DNA of 56,763 nt from Alphaproteobacteria bacterium (lineage in GTDB: Bacteria; Pseudomonadota; Alphaproteobacteria; M2410). This document shows, in pieces, positions 11,544-19,319 of this stretch. The stretch's first letter is position 1. Each line of letters opens with the position of its first letter. A program made the translations under genes and the position numbers. The stretch is taken from assembly GCA_030614785.1 (NCBI GenBank), contig JAUWTJ010000018.1, positions 1 through 56,763 of the forward strand. Direction: 5' to 3'. Below the pieces are notes generated by a model. That model was not told where the DNA came from. It worked only from the letters and a program-made list of their open reading frames with translations, and did not search any database.

Positions 11544-12157
11544 CAGCCTACCTCTTTCATAGCAATTTTGAGATTTGTGAGTTTTGTCTTGAGTGATGAG
11601 TCGATCATACGGCTGCCGACTTTGACAACCAGCCCGGCTATCAGGCTTTCATCGACATTCAATTCGAGTTTTACGTCCTGACCCAGGGTCGCCTTGAGGG
11701 TCGCCTTGAGCGCTTCGACGTGCGCGTCACCGAGGGTGGTGGCGCTGGTAACGGACGCTGTCATTTCACCGCGATGGCTGGCGGCGAGCGCGCGGAAATT
11801 CCGGATCATGTCTTCGAGGACAACAAGTCGACCATTTGTTGCGACCAGCGAGACAAAGTTACGGGTCATTGTCGTGACGCCGGCTTTTTGCATGACAGCG
11901 GTCATGGCCTTCGTCTGGTCGTCCCGGCCAAAGATCGGGCTGCGAACGAGACGGCGCAGGTCGTCGCTTTCGCTCAGCAGGTCCTGCAGACCGCACAGGT
12001 CCGCTTCGACCGCATTGATGGCTCCGCGATCGGAAACCTCTGCGGCGAGCGCTGCGAGGCCCTCGGCCTTGCCGGTTTCCACATCAAGGGCCAGTTCAAA
12101 AAGTGCGGATGCGTAGCGACCGGCTACACCTGACAAAACTGGTTGTTGGCTCGACAC
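11543..12157 (-). CDS. atpH: ATP synthase F1 subunit delta
   Basis: 204 residues with the OSCP/delta fold: an N-terminal helical domain ([15 protein letters not shown]), conserved ARNFVSL-like ([15 protein letters not shown]) in the middle, and the C-terminal [26 protein letters not shown] signature. Delta ties F1 to the peripheral stalk. As the first gene of the operon, its promoter should lie in 12158-12443. No Fo genes (a, b, c) are in the window; a separate Fo operon is normal in alphaproteobacteria. Confidence 0.96.
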   Translation of the reverse strand: MSSQQPVLSGVAGRYASALFELALDVETGKAEGLAALAAEVSDRGAINAVEADLCGLQDLLSESDDLRRLVRSPIFGRDDQTKAMTAVMQKAGVTTMTRNFVSLVATNGRLVVLEDMIRNFRALAASHRGEMTASVTSATTLGDAHVEALKATLKATLGQDVKLELNVDESLIAGLVVKVGSRMIDSSLKTKLTNLKIAMKEVG

Positions 12158-12272
12158 TGATTTTTGCCCTCAGATGATCTAACAGTAAAAGCTGACCCGC
12201 TCGCCCTGATCCAACCGCGGGGGCGATTGAAAAAGCTTGGAAATCAGCTGAAAATACTTACTTTCCGGTGAC

Positions 12273-12299
12273 AGGGGACGACCGCGACGATAGTCCCCT
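12273..12299. promoter_or_regulatory. Inverted repeat in the leader region of the atp operon
   Basis: AGGGGAC (12273-12279) and GTCCCCT (12293-12299) form a perfect 7-bp inverted repeat with a 13-nt loop, 116 bp upstream of atpH. There is no T tract on either side, so it is not a simple terminator. It could be an RNA hairpin in the atp leader or a protein-binding site; neither is demonstrated. The 286-bp gap (12158-12443) shows no convincing gene. Confidence 0.35.
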
Positions 12300-12363
12300 C
12301 CGAATTGCGGGTGCTTGGTATCATACAAGATTGTGCGTTGCAACCAGCCAAAAGACTCCAAAA

Positions 12364-12378
12364 CCGGAAAGAATCCGG
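12364..12378 (-). terminator. Possible weak intrinsic terminator after priA
   Basis: Read on the minus strand, CCGGA-TTCTT-TCCGG forms a 5-bp stem followed by a T-rich run (TTTTGGAGTCTTTT). It lies 66 bp past the priA stop and ahead of atpH, where a terminator would separate priA from the F1 operon. The stem is short, so confidence is low. Confidence 0.35.
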
Positions 12379-12443
12379 AGAATCAAATGAAGTGCAAATG
12401 ACGTCCCATGCAATCGCCGAAATCGAGGACGAACAAGCAGAAA

Positions 12444-14663
12444 TCAGAGAAAGCTGTAGGGATCGATATCGACAGTGACCCGCACGGATGACGGCGGTTT
12501 GAAGCCTTCAAACCAGGCCCCGAGGTAAGCCTGCACATTCATGGATTTGGGCGCCTTGAGGAGCAGGCGGTAACGATGTCGTCCGCGCAGGAGGGCCAGC
12601 ACCGCCGGAGTGGGACCAAGCAGCAATGCATCGGACTGCGGCGCCTTGCGCGCCAGCGCCCGGGCGGTGTCTGTGACCTGGACTTCAACGTGACCCGACA
12701 CGACAATGGCGACAAGACGCCCATAGGGCGGCATGGCCATCATTTCCCTCTCGGCGGCCTCGCGAGCCAGGAAGACATCGCGGTCCCCGGACTCAAGGGC
12801 GGCCATGATCGGATGATCCGGCATGAAGGTTTGCAGCAGCACGCGCCCCTTTTCCTCGGCCCGGCCGGCCCGCCCCGAGACCTGATGCAGCACTTGATAC
12901 GTGCGCTCCGAAGCGCGCAGGTCGCCGCCTTTCAGTCCCAGGTCCGCATCGACAACGCCGACCAGCGTGAGGCCTGGAAAGTTGTGCCCCTTGGCGACAA
13001 TCTGCGTGCCGATCAGAATATCAATGTCGCCATCTTCCATGCGTTTGAACAGGGCGCGCGCCTCGTCGGAGCCAAACACCGCATCTGACGACAGGACTTC
13101 AACTCTGGCGTCAGGAAAGCGCGCGCGGGCTTCCTCGGCTATGCGTTCAACACCGGGGCCGCAAGCGGCCAGGGACCCTTTGGTGCCGCACTCCGGACAG
13201 GCATCGGGCTTGGGTATGGAATAGCCTGAGTGGTGGCACACCAGACGATTACGAAACCGATGCTCGACCAGCCAGCTTGAGCTGTCCGGCGACATCATGC
13301 GGTGACCGCAGGCGCGGCACAGGGTGAGCGGCGCATAGCCCCGGCGGTTAAGATAAAGCAGCGCCTGATGACCCCGGGCGAGGTTATCGACCAGCGCACT
13401 GACGAGCCGGGGCGACAGGAACCTGTCGGTCTCAAGCTCCTCAGCGCGCATGTCGATGGCGGCAATATCAGGCAGCGTCGCCGCCCCGTGGCGCGCGGGC
13501 AGAACAAGCCGCCGGTATTTGCCGGTTTCGGCATTGACGTTGGTCTCAAGGGACGGCGTGGCGGAGGCGAGGATCACCGGAAATTTGCCAAGGGAAGCGC
13601 GCGCGACACCCATGTCCCGGGCATGATAGATGACCCCGTCTTCCTGCTTGTAGCTGCCATCATGCTCTTCATCGATGATCAGAAGTCCGAGATCCGGAAA
13701 TGGCAGAAACAGCGCCGAGCGCGCGCCAACAACGACCCGGGCCTCGCCGCTCTGGATGCCGGCAAACATGCGGCGGCGTTCCGGCGGCGTGAGTCCGGAG
13801 TGCCAGGACGCTGGCGCACAGCCAAAGCGTTCTTCAAAGCGCTGCAAGATCTGGTGGGTGAGCGCGATTTCCGGCAGCAACACCAGCGCCTGGCGGCCTG
13901 CCTTCAAGGCCGCCGCAATGGCCTCGAAATAAACCAGCGTCTTGCCAGAGCCCGTGACCCCGTCAAGCAGCACCGCGTCATAGTCCTGCGCCTCTACCGT
14001 CGCCACAAGATCATCGGCAGCACGCTGTTGATCGTCTCCCAGCGTGACCGTCATATGATCCGGGTCGGGCACGCCAAAGGGCGCATCGGCGCGAACCTCG
14101 ATTGTCCTGAGTGCGCCCTTGTCGATCAGCCCCTTGATGACAGAGGTCGACGTGCCGGAGGCCTCGGCGAGCTCGGCTGGCGTGCGGGCAAAATCATCGG
14201 AGGCCGCTTCGAGAACCCGGGCGCGCGCCGGCGTCAGGGGCGACGGCAGAGCGCCTGTTGCCAACACCAGCCGCTTCATTTTTGGCGGTTCAAAGGCGTC
14301 CCTTGAGCGCATGGTGAGCCCGAGGATGGTGCCCGGCGGCCTGAAATTCCACGCGGCGGCAAAGTCGATGAACCGGCGCATGACCTCGCTCAGCGGCGGC
14401 GCATCCATCACCTGGATCACATCCTTGAGTTTCTTTTCATCGACGTCACCCGGAGCATCATCCCAGACAACCCCGATGACCCGGCGCGACCCCAGCGGCA
14501 CCTCGACAAAACTGCCGGGCGGGGCCCCGCCGTCCTTGATCTCATCCGGCAGGCGGTAGGTCCAGGGCGTGGCAACGGGCAGCGGCAGCAGGACGCTGAC
14601 AAGGCGAGGCTCAGTAAGGCGATCCGCCACACTCACTGTCTCATCACTGTCCGGGGTGCTCAT
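12444..14663 (-). CDS. priA: Primosomal replication-restart helicase PriA
   Basis: A 739-residue superfamily-2 helicase that reloads the replisome at stalled forks. Walker A is [15 protein letters not shown], the DEAD-box equivalent is [14 protein letters not shown], and [10 protein letters not shown] and [19 protein letters not shown] are PriA hallmarks. The zinc-binding region has CRACGH, CHHSGY and CPECG. One expected Cys-rich stretch is enlarged ([15 protein letters not shown] insert between CRACGH and CHHSGY), as is common in alphaproteobacteria. It diverges from the transaldolase gene at 14835. Confidence 0.97.
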   Translation of the reverse strand: MSTPDSDETVSVADRLTEPRLVSVLLPLPVATPWTYRLPDEIKDGGAPPGSFVEVPLGSRRVIGVVWDDAPGDVDEKKLKDVIQVMDAPPLSEVMRRFIDFAAAWNFRPPGTILGLTMRSRDAFEPPKMKRLVLATGALPSPLTPARARVLEAASDDFARTPAELAEASGTSTSVIKGLIDKGALRTIEVRADAPFGVPDPDHMTVTLGDDQQRAADDLVATVEAQDYDAVLLDGVTGSGKTLVYFEAIAAALKAGRQALVLLPEIALTHQILQRFEERFGCAPASWHSGLTPPERRRMFAGIQSGEARVVVGARSALFLPFPDLGLLIIDEEHDGSYKQEDGVIYHARDMGVARASLGKFPVILASATPSLETNVNAETGKYRRLVLPARHGAATLPDIAAIDMRAEELETDRFLSPRLVSALVDNLARGHQALLYLNRRGYAPLTLCRACGHRMMSPDSSSWLVEHRFRNRLVCHHSGYSIPKPDACPECGTKGSLAACGPGVERIAEEARARFPDARVEVLSSDAVFGSDEARALFKRMEDGDIDILIGTQIVAKGHNFPGLTLVGVVDADLGLKGGDLRASERTYQVLHQVSGRAGRAEEKGRVLLQTFMPDHPIMAALESGDRDVFLAREAAEREMMAMPPYGRLVAIVVSGHVEVQVTDTARALARKAPQSDALLLGPTPAVLALLRGRHRYRLLLKAPKSMNVQAYLGAWFEGFKPPSSVRVTVDIDPYSFL

Positions 14664-14834
14664 TGGGTGCCGTCCATATTCTCGCTCTTGGCTTTCTACC
14701 TTCGCCGCCGGAGCTTCACCACCGAGGCTTGGCCGCGGGTCTTCACCTCTGGCGGTCAGATACGATCTGCCCTAAGGTCCGCGCAGATTTACCGATTCTC
14801 ACGATTCTCCGCCAAATACCAATGGGACCACACC

Positions 14835-15491
14835 ATGAAGTTTTTTATTGATACTGCTGACATTAACGACATCCGTGAACTGGCCGCAACCGGTATGGCC
14901 GACGGCGTCACCACCAACCCGTCGCTGGTGGCCAAATCGGGCCGGGACTTTTTTGAAGTGCTGGCGGAAATCTGGTATGTGGTGGACGGTCCAGTCAGTG
15001 CCGAGGTCACGGCCATGGAAACGGACGGCATGCTGGTCGAAGCCAAAAAACTGCGCGATGTAGCCTCCAACGTCTGTATCAAACTGCCGCTGACATGGGA
15101 CGGTTTGAAAGCCTGCCGCGTGCTCACCGACGATGGCTGCCTCGTCAATGTGACGCTGTGCTTCTCCGCCAACCAGGCACTGCTGGCGGCCAAGGCGGGC
15201 GCGACGTTCATATCGCCTTTTGTCGGGCGGCTTGATGATATCGCCGTTGATGGCATGGACCTCATCAGCGACATTCGCCAAATCTATGACAATTATGAGG
15301 GGCTCAATACCGAGATCCTGGTGGCCTCAATCCGCTCACCGGAACATGTGCGCCAGGCCGCCCTCATCGGCGCCGATGTCTCGACCATCCCGCCGAAGGT
15401 CGTGCGCAGCCTGATCAACCATCCTCTCACGGACAAAGGCCTCGCGGACTTCCTTGCCGACTGGAAGAAGACCGGGCAGAAGATCGTTTGA
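14835..15491 (+). CDS. Transaldolase / fructose-6-phosphate aldolase (small TalC/MipB type)
   Basis: A 218-residue TIM-barrel enzyme of the short transaldolase family. It starts [17 protein letters not shown], with the phosphate/substrate loop [13 protein letters not shown]. The Schiff-base lysine is Lys83 in [13 protein letters not shown], and [10 protein letters not shown] is the conserved late-barrel loop. The enzyme transfers a dihydroxyacetone unit between sugar phosphates, or acts as an F6P aldolase; the two cannot be separated by sequence here. The open frame extends upstream to 14667, but the ATG at 14835 gives the conserved N-terminus. Its last 243 bp are duplicated at 16831-17073. 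Confidence 0.93.
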   Translation: MKFFIDTADINDIRELAATGMADGVTTNPSLVAKSGRDFFEVLAEIWYVVDGPVSAEVTAMETDGMLVEAKKLRDVASNVCIKLPLTWDGLKACRVLTDDGCLVNVTLCFSANQALLAAKAGATFISPFVGRLDDIAVDGMDLISDIRQIYDNYEGLNTEILVASIRSPEHVRQAALIGADVSTIPPKVVRSLINHPLTDKGLADFLADWKKTGQKIV

Positions 15492-15492
15492 G
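15250..15492 (+). repeat. Direct repeat copy 1: 3' end of the transaldolase gene
   Basis: These 243 bp are repeated in the same orientation at 16831-17073, offset 1581 bp. By eye the copies differ at 7 positions (about 97% identical). Similarity begins abruptly at ATGGCATGG and ends one base after the stop codon. This copy is part of the intact gene. Confidence 0.95.
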
Positions 15493-15538
15493 CGAGGCTC
15501 TCCTGTGTGGCCGCGCGTAATTCAGACCTTCAATTACG

Positions 15539-16597
15539 CTATTTGACTCGTTCGGTGTCCTGGCGACAGAACTTTTCCCAGGCCACTTCCGCCTCATCAC
15601 GGCCAATGCCCGAGTACATGTCGTCGCTATAAAGGTATTGAAGAAGTGAACGATCGAGAGCCGCAAGCCGTGTGCGAGACCTGATCTCGCCTTCCGACAA
15701 TGGTGCCACTAATGCTGAGGTGAACGATCCGGGTAAGGTGCCGAAAATACCTGTGAGACGAAGGCCGCATTCGGCAAGGAGGCCCAGTTGCAATGGCTGA
15801 TCAAACACCGCATTGATATAGCAAACGGCATGGTTGACATTTCCATCCGGCCCGATTTCCACGCCGCCCCAGACCTGTCGGTCATCAAGCCCCGGCGTAA
15901 AAGGGATGAAGTTTTGATAAAACTCGGGCCGGCTTTCAAGGGAGACTTTGCGCCCGGCCACGGGGCCTCTGACATGACTTCTCAATTCAGCCTCCTTGTA
16001 GCAATGATCTTTGCTCCCCTTTACGGCTTCGCACAAATATTTTGACGGGAAATACCCTGGTCCAAAGAAGGCAAAGGCATTGTCACCTACCGGACCAAAG
16101 TAATTGATTTCAATATTAATTCGATCGTGAGGAAATACAATATTATGCATCACCGCAGCTTCTTCAATAAGCTCGAAATTCGCGACCCCAGACGCCTCTC
16201 TAATATAACTCTCGATTTGGAGTAATATATTATATGGCGCATTGCGTATTCGCATGAACTGTGGACTTTCCCACCGTGTAATGCGCCGGACATCAGGCGT
16301 CTTGTTCGCAAGCTCCAGAATTTTTTGCTGATGACCTGTCGGCGGCCTCCCCGACTCACGAGACTTTTCTCTGATTTCATCTGCGAGCAAATGAACCATG
16401 GACCTTCCAGCCAGGGCATCATAGACGCTGCCGAAATCCGCCACCTTACAAATGGAAGCGTGCTCTTCCGGAGAACCTTGATCGCCGCCTCGTTTGACAC
16501 CTTCCGATGGACTGCTGCCAGCACAGCCGCCAAGGAACGCGGCGCTGGCGATCACAGCCGCACAGGCCAATGCTGTCTTTGAACCTGCCATAGTCAT
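15539..16597 (-). CDS. Secreted lipoprotein, possibly DUF2927-like
   Basis: 352 residues with a clear lipoprotein signal peptide: hydrophobic ALACAAVIASAAF then lipobox LGGC with Cys25. The mature C-terminal part (AVCYINAVFDQPLQLGLLAE, then CGLRLTGIFGTLPGSF, LAALDRSLLQYLYSDDMYSG) resembles the E-containing helix and 'LTPLDRALLRALYD'-like ending of DUF2927 proteins. This is pattern recognition and not a database hit. Function is unknown. The gene lies alone, opposite in direction to its neighbours, between two copies of the transaldolase 3' end. The stretch around 16080-16260 is visibly richer in A/T than neighbouring genes. Both facts suggest acquired DNA. The start follows GGGGGAG; an ATG two codons later is possible. 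Confidence 0.82.
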   Translation of the reverse strand: MTMAGSKTALACAAVIASAAFLGGCAGSSPSEGVKRGGDQGSPEEHASICKVADFGSVYDALAGRSMVHLLADEIREKSRESGRPPTGHQQKILELANKTPDVRRITRWESPQFMRIRNAPYNILLQIESYIREASGVANFELIEEAAVMHNIVFPHDRINIEINYFGPVGDNAFAFFGPGYFPSKYLCEAVKGSKDHCYKEAELRSHVRGPVAGRKVSLESRPEFYQNFIPFTPGLDDRQVWGGVEIGPDGNVNHAVCYINAVFDQPLQLGLLAECGLRLTGIFGTLPGSFTSALVAPLSEGEIRSRTRLAALDRSLLQYLYSDDMYSGIGRDEAEVAWEKFCRQDTERVK

Positions 16598-16765
16598 TTC
16601 ACTCCCCCAAACTCAAAGGACATGGCTGCCCCTCAAGCCCTAATCTTCGGTTGTGCAGGATAGTAGAGTTGCGCCTGGTGAGCAAGTGCATGAGACCAGT
16701 TGCTGTGCGTCGCAAGCGGCTTTGGGGGTGTTTGAGCCGGGAGCTTGCGGGCGACGATTTGTGTA

Positions 16766-16828
16766 AAGTATACTGAAATTGGTCATTGTATACTTAAATG
16801 CTGATATACTCGGGTAAACTTGATATAC
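16766..16828. promoter_or_regulatory. Cluster of four TATAC motifs next to the repeat boundary
   Basis: TATAC occurs at 16769, 16789, 16805 and 16824. The first two form an 8-bp inverted repeat (AAGTATAC at 16766-16773, GTATACTT at 16788-16795, 14-nt spacer). The last two form direct TGATATAC repeats (16802, 16821). The cluster ends two bases before the duplicated transaldolase segment. It lies upstream of the lipoprotein gene (start 16597) and xerC, and could be a regulator-binding region or a remnant of a mobile DNA end. The region 16598-16765 holds no gene I can support. Confidence 0.45.
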
Positions 16829-16830
16829 AC

Positions 16831-17073
16831 ATGGCATGGACCTCATCGGCGACATTCGCCAAATCTATGACAATTATGACGGGCTCAATACCGAGATCCT
16901 GGTGGCCTCAATCCGCTCACCGGAACATGTGCGTCAGGCTGCCCTCATCGGCGCCGATGTCTCGACCATCCCGCCGAAGGTCGTGCGCAGCCTGATCAAC
17001 CATCCTCTCACGGATAAAGGCCTCGCAGACTTCCTCGCCGACTGGAAGAAGACCGGGCAGAAGATCGTTTGAG
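16831..17073 (+). pseudogene. Direct repeat copy 2: transaldolase C-terminal fragment
   Basis: A second, truncated copy of the transaldolase 3' end. An in-frame ATG at 16836 would give 78 residues, but there is no ribosome-binding site and the barrel strands with the catalytic Lys83 are missing, so it cannot be an active enzyme. Of 7 base differences from the intact copy, 5 are synonymous; the other two give Ser-to-Gly and Glu-to-Asp. This is more like divergence of a functional allele than decay of a pseudogene. It suggests that the fragment came with DNA from a related strain, or that copy 1 was overwritten. Confidence 0.85.
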
Positions 17074-17127
17074 GGGTCGGATTGCAACCGATTTTACTGG
17101 TTGGTCAAACAGTGATAGCCTTTGGCC

Positions 17128-18117
17128 ATGTCAGAAGTGGAATCAAAGACGAAAAATCCGGGAGAGCTGCGCGCCGCGTGGGAGATCTATCTGGTCTCCG
17201 AGCGCAGGGTGGCGGCGCGGACGCTGGCGATCTACACGGCGGCGCTGGATGACCTGCTTGCCTTTTTGCCCGAGCATCTGGGCGGGGGCCTGTCGCTGGA
17301 GGATCTGGGCACGCTCAGGATTACTGATTTTCGCAGCTACCTCGCACATCTGCGGCGCACGCGCGGGCTTTCCAATGCCTCCATCGCGCAGCAACTTTCG
17401 GCGGTCCGGTCGTTCTATCGCTACCTTGAAAAACTGAACCTGGTGGACAATCCCGCGATCCATGCGCTGCAAGCCCCCAAGATCCCGCACCGCATTCCCA
17501 AGCCTTTATCCGAGGGCGGAGCAAAAGATCTGATCGGTCTGGCAGGCGGCAAACATCCGCATGATGGCGCGGGGGGCAGCGAAGATGAAGACGACACTCT
17601 CGCCGCCACCGCAAAGCCTTCCTGGATCGCGGCACGCGATACCGCCCTTGTGGTGCTGCTCTACGGTGCGGGTCTGCGCGTGAGTGAAGCTCTGGCGCTG
17701 ACGCCAGCGGCCTTTGATCGCGGCGACAGCTTTCGCATCAAGGGCAAGGGCGGCAAGGAGCGAATTGTGCCCGTGCTCGAGGCGGTGCGCGAGGCGGTCG
17801 CGGACTACCTGGAACAATCACCGCACTCGATGGCCAAAGACGAGCCGCTGTTTCGCGCCATTCGAGGCGGGGCGATGGGCGCGCGCGCAGTGCAAAAACT
17901 TGTCGCCTCCCTGCGCGGACAACTCGGTCTTTCGGACACCGCGACGCCGCATGCGCTGCGCCACTCGTTCGCGACCCATCTGCTGGATAACGGCGGCGAC
18001 CTCAGAAGCATCCAGGAACTGCTCGGCCACGCGTCGCTCTCGACCACGCAGATCTATACGGAAGTCGAGACGCGGCAGCTGCACAAGATCTACAAGGCCG
18101 CAATGCCGCGCCGCTGA
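17128..18117 (+). CDS. xerC: Site-specific tyrosine recombinase XerC
   Basis: 329 residues, full length for Xer. It has an N-terminal SAM-like DNA-binding domain (YTAALDDLLAFLPEHLGG, then SNASIAQQLSAVRSFYRYL). The catalytic residues are all visible: Arg184 in YGAGLRVSEAL, Lys in KGKGGKERIVPV, His275 and Arg278 in HALRHSFATHLL, His301 in LLGHASLSTT, and the nucleophile Tyr310 in QIYTEV. An acidic insertion (GGSEDEDDT) before the catalytic domain is common in alphaproteobacterial XerC. It resolves chromosome dimers at dif. ATG 17128 is preferred over TTG 17122. XerC versus XerD is decided by context and is not certain. Confidence 0.92.
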   Translation: MSEVESKTKNPGELRAAWEIYLVSERRVAARTLAIYTAALDDLLAFLPEHLGGGLSLEDLGTLRITDFRSYLAHLRRTRGLSNASIAQQLSAVRSFYRYLEKLNLVDNPAIHALQAPKIPHRIPKPLSEGGAKDLIGLAGGKHPHDGAGGSEDEDDTLAATAKPSWIAARDTALVVLLYGAGLRVSEALALTPAAFDRGDSFRIKGKGGKERIVPVLEAVREAVADYLEQSPHSMAKDEPLFRAIRGGAMGARAVQKLVASLRGQLGLSDTATPHALRHSFATHLLDNGGDLRSIQELLGHASLSTTQIYTEVETRQLHKIYKAAMPRR

Positions 18118-18268
18118 AACGCCAGCACCTTGCGTTCGGATCAAACGAGATAACTGCAAGTTGCGCGTAGTTGTAAGCCTATTCTTGTTAGCAAACTCGT
18201 AAGTTGTTTCTGTCAGGGTCGCTGCGGGGTCGCCTTTGTTCTTTCTTTTGAAACAGGGCGAAAGTTTG

Positions 18269-18742
18269 ATGTCGCAGCGGTTCGCAAGGTTGGCCAAAAA
18301 TTCGGCCAGAAAACCAACCAAACAATCGGCCAAAAATCCGGCCAAAGGCCTGTCAGCCCACGAGGAAATGCTCCTCGCCAGGGCCGAAACGGCGCTCGAG
18401 GATCTCGGGGGCGACTATCAGGCAACGGTCCAGAAGCAATTTCTGGAGATCTGCGCGCACGTCGCTGACCAGCGCTGGCTCGATGCCAGCCACATTGCCC
18501 ATTCGATCCACGGCGAGGCCGGCTCCTTCCATCGACCTGACATGGCGAGGGTTGCGGCTATGTTGCGCGATATTCTCATGGCGCCAAATCCAGCGAGCCT
18601 GATGCAGTCAATCGAGGTTCTGCAAGACGGACTGACTTTTTTCATAAATCTGGACGTTGAGACCAATTGCGACACAACGAATAAACTGCTGGAGGGGCTA
18701 GTAACAGTAGCCGCCAACTCCGGCATTGAGGTTTCTTCATGA
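18269..18742 (+). CDS. HPt-like histidine phosphotransfer protein
   Basis: 157 residues. The first ~28 are a basic, low-complexity tail (SARKPTKQSAKNPAKG) encoded by short CGGCCAAAAAT-type repeats. The rest is predicted helical and has an HPt-like motif AHSIHGEAGSF, where His78 would be the phosphorylated residue; His81 stands where many HPt proteins have Lys. The stop overlaps the start of the response regulator (ATGA at 18739-18742), so the two are translationally coupled and very likely partners. No histidine kinase is adjacent. The frame is open from TTG 18236, but ATG 18269 is the more natural start. The HPt assignment is by motif only. Confidence 0.68.
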   Translation: MSQRFARLAKNSARKPTKQSAKNPAKGLSAHEEMLLARAETALEDLGGDYQATVQKQFLEICAHVADQRWLDASHIAHSIHGEAGSFHRPDMARVAAMLRDILMAPNPASLMQSIEVLQDGLTFFINLDVETNCDTTNKLLEGLVTVAANSGIEVSS

Positions 18743-19269
18743 CACGAGACACAAACCCCAACGCCCACTCTGCCCTGGCCGAGACCCACATCCTCATTGT
18801 TGAGGACAGCGCCCTGATGCGAGATCTTCTCTACACCTGCCTGAAAGCCTTTGATGTCCCAAAAGTCGTCGCCGTCGAAACGCCGATGGAATGCCTCGGC
18901 GAACTTCAAAATCAGTTCTTCGATGCCTTGATTATCGACTGGCGTCTCAAGGATCATGACGGGCTGGCTCTCATTCGCCAGATCAGACGAGAGATGCCGG
19001 ATCCGCTGTGCCGAGTCCCGATCGTGCTTTGTACAGGATATTCGGAAATGGCCCGTGTGATGGAAGCACGAGACGCCGGCATCCACGAAATGCTGTGCAA
19101 GCCGGTGGCACCCAAGGCGCTCTATTCAAAGCTCAAAGCAGCCCTCTCGTGTGATCGTGTGTTTATGACGACAGAGAGCTACATTGGGCCAGAGCGGCGC
19201 ACACTCCCATGCGGCCTTGTCGGGGGCACCGGCGACGCGGCGACAAAGATTAGTGACGCCTTTGTCTAG
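18739..19269 (+). CDS. Single-domain response regulator (receiver protein)
   Basis: 176 residues with one CheY-like receiver domain and no DNA-binding output. The acidic pair is in ILIVEDSALMRDLL, the phospho-acceptor is Asp67 in ALIIDWRLKDHDGL, the switch Thr is in VLCTGYSE, and the conserved Lys is in EMLCKPVAP. A ~35-residue tail after the receiver contains YIGPERRT, a short motif seen after many alphaproteobacterial receiver domains. The overlap with the HPt gene implies a phosphorelay pair fed by a kinase elsewhere. The physiological output is unknown. Confidence 0.88.
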   Translation: MTRDTNPNAHSALAETHILIVEDSALMRDLLYTCLKAFDVPKVVAVETPMECLGELQNQFFDALIIDWRLKDHDGLALIRQIRREMPDPLCRVPIVLCTGYSEMARVMEARDAGIHEMLCKPVAPKALYSKLKAALSCDRVFMTTESYIGPERRTLPCGLVGGTGDAATKISDAFV

Positions 19270-19319
19270 GGGTCATCACAACATTGAGGTGGTGATGTCT
19301 ATGACTTTCAATCAGTCAC

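Noticed and set aside
12179-12361. A 60-codon minus-strand ORF between priA and atpH
   Set aside because: No ribosome-binding site, no motif, and it overlaps the inverted repeat in the leader region; more likely non-coding.
13302-14306. A 334-codon plus-strand frame antisense to priA
   Set aside because: priA motifs on the other strand are intact and conserved; this is a shadow frame.
16836-17072. The 78-codon transaldolase fragment as a working gene
   Set aside because: It lacks a ribosome-binding site, most of the barrel and the catalytic lysine.
17128-18117. XerC as the integrase of a mobile island covering the lipoprotein gene
   Set aside because: The protein has the housekeeping XerC layout and is not in an excisionase or att context; its nearness to the repeat is probably coincidence.
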